In this document: positions 59,495 to 64,000 of the stretch, one piece after another
How positions within the stretch are numbered: position 1 is the stretch's first letter
Layout of the letters: every line of letters starts with the position of its first letter
Source: Takakia lepidozioides
Lineage: Eukaryota > Streptophyta > Takakiopsida > Takakiales > Takakiaceae
Assembly (NCBI GenBank): GCA_030704615.1
Contig: CM060732.1
Span: 50,449,053-50,513,052 of the forward strand
DNA length: 64,000 nt
Reading direction: 5' to 3'
The notes under the pieces: model-generated
Database searches by the model: none
Seen by the model: only the letters and a program-made list of their open reading frames with translations
Told to the model about the DNA's origin: nothing
Position numbers and translations under genes: made by a program

Positions 59495-60315
59495 TTGAGA
59501 TAGAGAAGGGGAAAGAAGGAAAGCGGTTCCTCCCCTGGAGTCCAAAATAGTGGGGTTCCATAAGGAGGAGGTTGAAGGCCAAATGGAGTTCCCCAGGGAG
59601 ACTATTTTAGCCTGGTCAAGTTTGTGTTCCTGCAGCAGCAAAATAGCAGAACGGTTCAAGAATCTTGCGGCCCAAATTCTAACCCTTGCTCGTTTTGGAG
59701 CAGAATGGTCAGAACCCAGACCTCTTACGTTCCAACTATGGAGAGAGATGATCAGTCTGGAAGTTGGAGGAAGGGTGGATACCCATTTGTATCCATTCGG
59801 AGGCTCAAAAAGTAGGGGGATTTCCAAGTATAAACAACAGTGGATCTCTTCCTCTTGTTTTTGCGCCCAAGGTGGACAAATTGATTCCTTCCATCTTTAA
59901 AAGTAGTGAGGTCTGTGAGGGGTCTGTGGTTGAGCGATTGTGGGAGAGAAATGAAGAGAGAAAGAGAACTGCGGAGGGGGAGTATGGGCAGTGACAACAA
60001 TCCCCCTAGCCTGGGAGAATTCTCTACTGCGAGGGAGAGAAGTCACAGAGCAGAGTCCAGACTCTTTTGGAGTTGGAGGCATGTGGAACAAAAAAGAAGA
60101 GGGGGGAGAAGCAGGCATGGGAACCCATGCTTACCATGGGAGGGGACTCGATTGTTTTTTTCTGGAAGAATGATGGTGATCGAGTTGTCCAGTAAAGGGT
60201 TGGAGTCCGAGTTGAAGTTGTCAACTCCATGCAACACCATCCCTCGATTGTTGTTAGGCTCCTGATTGGTGTCGGGGATCTTCTGCTCCTTTGATCTTGA
60301 AAAAATCTCATCCAC
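59495..60315 (-). pseudogene. LINE ORF2, N-terminal endonuclease part
   Basis: On the - strand from 60315: MDEIFSRSKEQKIPDTNQEP, then in other frames a Pro/Ser-rich part, and at 59740 LHSWNVRGLGSD followed by RSAILLLQEHKLDQ. WNVRGL and LQEHKL are the first two metal-binding motifs of LINE (EEP) endonucleases. The catalytic rest and RT are missing after 59495. Confidence 0.75.
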
Positions 60316-60353
60316 CAGGTCTAGACCTTCTTCAAAGATGATTTTGCTGCGGG

Positions 60354-60410
60354 GTGCATGGTTGCATCGCCAAAGCTGGAATTGTACCAGATTTGATTCT
60401 GAACAAGGAG
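60354..60410 (+). pseudogene. PPR scrap
   Basis: GCATGGTTGCATCGCCAAAG and GGAATTGTACCAGATTTGAT match PPR module ends at 4220 and elsewhere. Confidence 0.6.
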
Positions 60411-62890
60411 ATGATAGATTTTGAGTTATTGGTGATGAAGTATGGTATAGTCGTTGTCACATTTAGGGATCACCGATATGAAAACGGTTGTGACAAGTCC
60501 ATATGAAGTGGATTAGCATAATAGATTAAGCTTAAGCTTAAGCTTAATCTCATTTACAGAGAAGCAGTCAACGGCCTTGTATTGCAAAAGAGGAAGATTA
60601 TAGAGTTAACCGAATGTGGAGGTTGATTCCAGATTCAGAAAAAGAGGGAGAGCAGCTAGAGAGTGAATCTGGGTGAATGGAAAAACGATAAATTAAACTG
60701 AAGTTGTGAGAAGTCGCACACGAATCCCACTCATTTTCAATGGGCCCAGGAGATCCATATGACAGGGAAGACAATAGAAATAACGTAAGACTTAATGGAC
60801 GCATGCGATCTGACGGTACTTTCACCGGATTCCGGCAGCCTAGGCTCCTCCGGCGGGGGCCCTGTCAAATCCTCCTCACCCCCTCTTACCTCGATTTCAC
60901 TATTAAATACTTAAGAATCCAAATCGGGTTTTTTGCTGTGGTGGGTAGCGTAACGGTAAGGTGATAGCAAGTGTGAGTTACAGTGTAACCCCCTTGACCC
61001 CAGTTTCTAATGTAACTCTAGTTAGTCTATTTTATACTTAGCCAAATTTGGAAATTTTGAGACCAAGTGTGAGTTACACCGAGTGGAGTTACACTCCACT
61101 ATGTGTTACCCCAATGGAATTACATGCCTCGTCGTGTAACCCAATGTAACCCCAACGGGAGTTTACACTCCTTCAGTTCCACGTCACTCTCAAGAGAAGG
61201 TGGGGAAGATTTGACATGCCCGAAACCGGCCTACCATCCTATCAGAGGTTGCACTTGTGCATTAAGTTCTTACATTCTTCCTATTATCTTCCATATGATA
61301 CGTCTTATTCTACGAGAGCTACAATGCGGCCCGGTGGGACCCACAAAAGTGAGGTACGATATAACAGCCACGCGAGCAAGTCAAGGGTAGTCATCCCTGC
61401 AGTCATTTGACAGCCAACCACACACAAATGGCACACTCGCACGCAACCATTGTCGAGGTAGGACGAGCCTCATCTGGAGGATGTGACCGCAAAGCCAACA
61501 AACGTGTATGGCTCATCTTTGTGAATAGTGAAATCTATTTTCATCCATAATAAACTTGAGAACTCATCCATTTATTCTATATAAATTGTTTAATAAGAGA
61601 TGTTACATGAAGGAGGTGTCCTGTGTTCATGGAGGCACATGAAGTAGTTTTCATCAAAAGAGATGAGGTGACACCTAAGGCAAGGCACAATAGGGGCTTA
61701 GCATTTTTGACACTTATGCGTAGTCTCCTCTAAATTAGAATAAAGATGAGCCAACAAACAATGGTGGAATACATGACGTAATAACTCCACCTACACTTGA
61801 CTAACAAAACCAGCGCATCAGACATTAAAAAAAAATTGAAGAAAAATGTAAATTGGGCTGATGCCGACCTGGGAAATTAAGCAATAGATGCAGTGGACAG
61901 AGGATCTAAGATCCTAACTGTAAGCAGAAACTTTGACATCACTCCAAAATCACCTCTATGGACTCACACTCACACGACGCAGAGAGAAAGTTAGGTGTAT
62001 TAGAGAATTAGGGGAAGATGCACCTGTAAGCTACATCAAGAAAATACATAATATTAAACATCCACTAACATTGACACAATTGAGGCTTAAGGTGACAGAT
62101 ATTACACAAGAATGAGTCACTCCATTCAAACATGGGATTCCAGGGTGGGGGTGGCTCAGATGGTTTAAAAGACGACATCGAGACCTATCTCTCTGAGTAG
62201 CTCAGGGACTTGAGATAGGGCGTGCCAAGGGGTTGTGCCCAAGAAATGTATCTACATTCTACACAAATTTAAATTAGGCCTATACTACACACAAGTACGA
62301 GCCACATTGGATTTGGAATTGTAATGAATCTGGTGCCTAGGCTAGTAAAAATGGAGGTGCTCGGATGCTGGCCAAAACAGGGTCCAAACAGTGCATTCCA
62401 TCATACCGGACGAGAGAGGGTGGCTATCTATTTTATCCTGCATCAGGTGAGACAATTCCAAATCTTTGCATTTTCAAAGGTAAATAATTCAGACGAAATT
62501 ACATTGAGTGATGGTACTGCCACTATGGCCATGCAACCTAAAGCATGGATGACTAGTATTTTATTCTCTAAATGGATCTCACATTTCATTGCTTCTATAT
62601 AAGCAAAAGGAGGCAACATGTCAACCACGAATCGACACTTGATGATTTTAATTTGCATGTGACTATTGATGATGATGTGCATTAAACGAGGGTTGTAAGC
62701 TTGGATTTGATTCCTCTGCCATCACATACAAGCCATGCATTGCAGCCTTTAGATATGTCATATTTCAAATAATTCAAAACTGCATTTCGGACTTGCAGGG
62801 ATGTCTAGACATCATGCAAACAAGCTGGAAGAGCACAAAAAAATAGATTTGGCACAATTCATCAAACATGGTGAACAGATGAAGATAATC
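60411..62890. other. No gene recognised
   Basis: A GTAACC/GGTTAC-rich stretch lies at 60945-61165 (GAGTTACACTCCACT type). The remainder gives only short ORFs without motifs. Confidence 0.5.
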
Positions 62891-63314
62891 TGATGGATGA
62901 AGTCTTAATGGTGTGGCAGCTCATATTTCAGAAGATACAAAGCTAGGGTTCAACGGGGATGAAGGGCAACCTCGTAAAAGAAGCCGATGGGGCAACTCTG
63001 ATCGTGAGGATCACAAGGAAGGGGAAGAGACGCAATTGTTCATTTTAGAGTTACCTAAGATAGATAGTGGTTTTGAGGAGGCACTATAAAAGGCAGATCT
63101 AGAGTAATTGGGGCTTTTAGGAGGTATATAATAGTATTCTCGGATAAGAAAAACTTTGAAATCTAATTGTAGATTTATACTATGATCTTCATGATCATTA
63201 CAAGAAAGACAATATTTCCCCTACAACTTTGTAAGAGAGAGAGAGAGGTCAATGAATGCTGTAAACAATCATACTGTCTAGGCACACATAACTAGATAGT
63301 AGTTTTGTGACATA

Positions 63315-63326
63315 TGGTATCAAAGC
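63315..63326 (+). promoter_or_regulatory. Primer binding site of a + strand LTR retrotransposon
   Basis: TGGTATCAAAGC, complementary to the 3' end of initiator tRNA-Met with one change from TGGTATCAGAGC. It lies 2 bases after TGACA, the likely 5' LTR end at 63312. The LTR start was not defined (somewhere after about 62.85 kb). Confidence 0.75.
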
Positions 63327-63469
63327 TCAAGCCAATACAAAGTAATACCGCAGTGGAAATTAAACTATAATGATTAAAATTCCACACATATTACAAACCT
63401 TGCAAATTAGCATTCTATCCGAGCAAAGGCTGGGATAATGGAAACAAAGGTTTAAGGACAATTTGAATG

Positions 63470-64000
63470 CTAGGTAAGGACACGATAGCAAAAGACAAAA
63501 AGGGACAAGGCCCTTGCTAGAGAGCAAAGATACAAGTCTCGAGAGGAACTGAAAAAGGCATTAGCCTTATCCATAGAAGAAAAAACGACAGATGAAACGG
63601 ACGTAACAGACTTGAAGTCTAGAGATTTACGAAGAGAACTCAATTCGTTAAAGAATAAAGGTAAATCACCCTCCACGTGTTCCAAGGTATGTTTGGAAGA
63701 GGAGCATAGGCTTTTGAAAAGAATGACGTTAAAGAAAACATGAAAGCTTTCAAACCAAATACGCCATCAGAGTTCTACGGAAAACAAGATAGAAATGCCT
63801 ATAAATTATCATGGCTATTTTTCATTGAGCAATATGCCATGGCTTCTGGAAATATGGCTGAGGGGGAATAGATGGTCCGATTTGCAACCACTTTTTTTAA
63901 GGATTTAGTCTAGGCTGGTGGATGGATAGAGTTCAAAATTGGGAAGAGCATCTCAAAGAGTGGGCCATTTTTAAGGTTTTATTAGTAGATGAAATTACTC
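63470..64000 (+). pseudogene. Ty3/gypsy gag, 5' part, broken
   Basis: From 63490: RDKALARE, RYKSREELKKALALSIEEKT, LKSRDLRRELNSLKNK (coiled coil), then one frame over ENMKAFKPNTPSEFYGKQDR, NAYKLSWLFFIEQYAMASGN, a stop, and MVRFATTFFKDLV. This is the retrotransposon gag pattern (KP..P.EF.G, E.Y..A, MVRFA..F) with stops at 63870 and after FKDLV. The element continues beyond the window. Confidence 0.8.

Noticed and set aside
62148..62240. tRNA-derived SINE or tRNA (TGGCTCAGATGG resembles box A)
   Set aside because: No box B at the right distance and no cloverleaf.

Overview
This window looks like nuclear DNA from a land plant with a large, repeat-rich genome, most likely a fern or another seed-free lineage (lineage is inference). 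Reasons: GT-AG introns, AATAAA signals, dozens of PLS-class PPR modules with E and DYW ends, remnants of plant genes (chloroplast NTRC, a DPB4-like histone fold, a Ran-binding domain), and Ty3/gypsy, LINE, CACTA-like and Helitron-like sequence. A 500-base N gap lies at 10501-11000.

The most unusual content is a pair of paralogous multi-exon genes on the + strand. Locus 1 (window start to 3465) is the 3' part. Locus 2 (11844-18353) appears full length but has several frame breaks. Both encode a low-complexity charged region, a conserved alpha-helical block, a methyltransferase-like domain in permuted order (DIPDG motif first, then a glycine-rich SAM-binding loop) and an acidic Ser-rich tail. 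Locus 2 also shows a ParB-like DGNHR motif upstream. ParB plus beta-class methyltransferase is a phage and bacterial combination. The same intron in both loci, identical in position and phase, is filled with palindromic repeats of unrelated sequence: seven ~24-bp palindromes in locus 1 and ten 94-95-bp units in locus 2. A further tandem array just upstream of locus 2 shares a palindromic module with its intron array.

6838-10290 holds a reverse-strand LTR element with a 3' LTR and a coiled-coil ORF of unknown family. 18.5-20.5 kb carries PPR/DYW relics. 21.7-23.3 kb carries a duplicated LTR-like block and a 178-bp tandem repeat. 24.6-25.7 kb holds a broken NTRC gene. 26.5-30.9 kb holds a decayed reverse-strand Helitron-like protein: basic 30-aa repeats, Cys motif, DUF6570-like region, Pif1 helicase and a C48/Ulp1 protease, without a visible HUH nuclease.

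31-55.7 kb is a PPR graveyard, mainly on the - strand, mixed with a recurrent leader repeat (first-exon motif KKPAWVDGQ), gypsy RT fragments, a four-copy dispersed repeat and small gene remnants. 55.7-60.3 kb is a LINE split by a CACTA-like element. The window ends in the 5' end of a + strand Ty3/gypsy element (PBS at 63315, gag beyond). Almost every coding segment carries stops or frame breaks; only the two ParB/methyltransferase-like loci and one 278-residue PPR ORF come near intactness.
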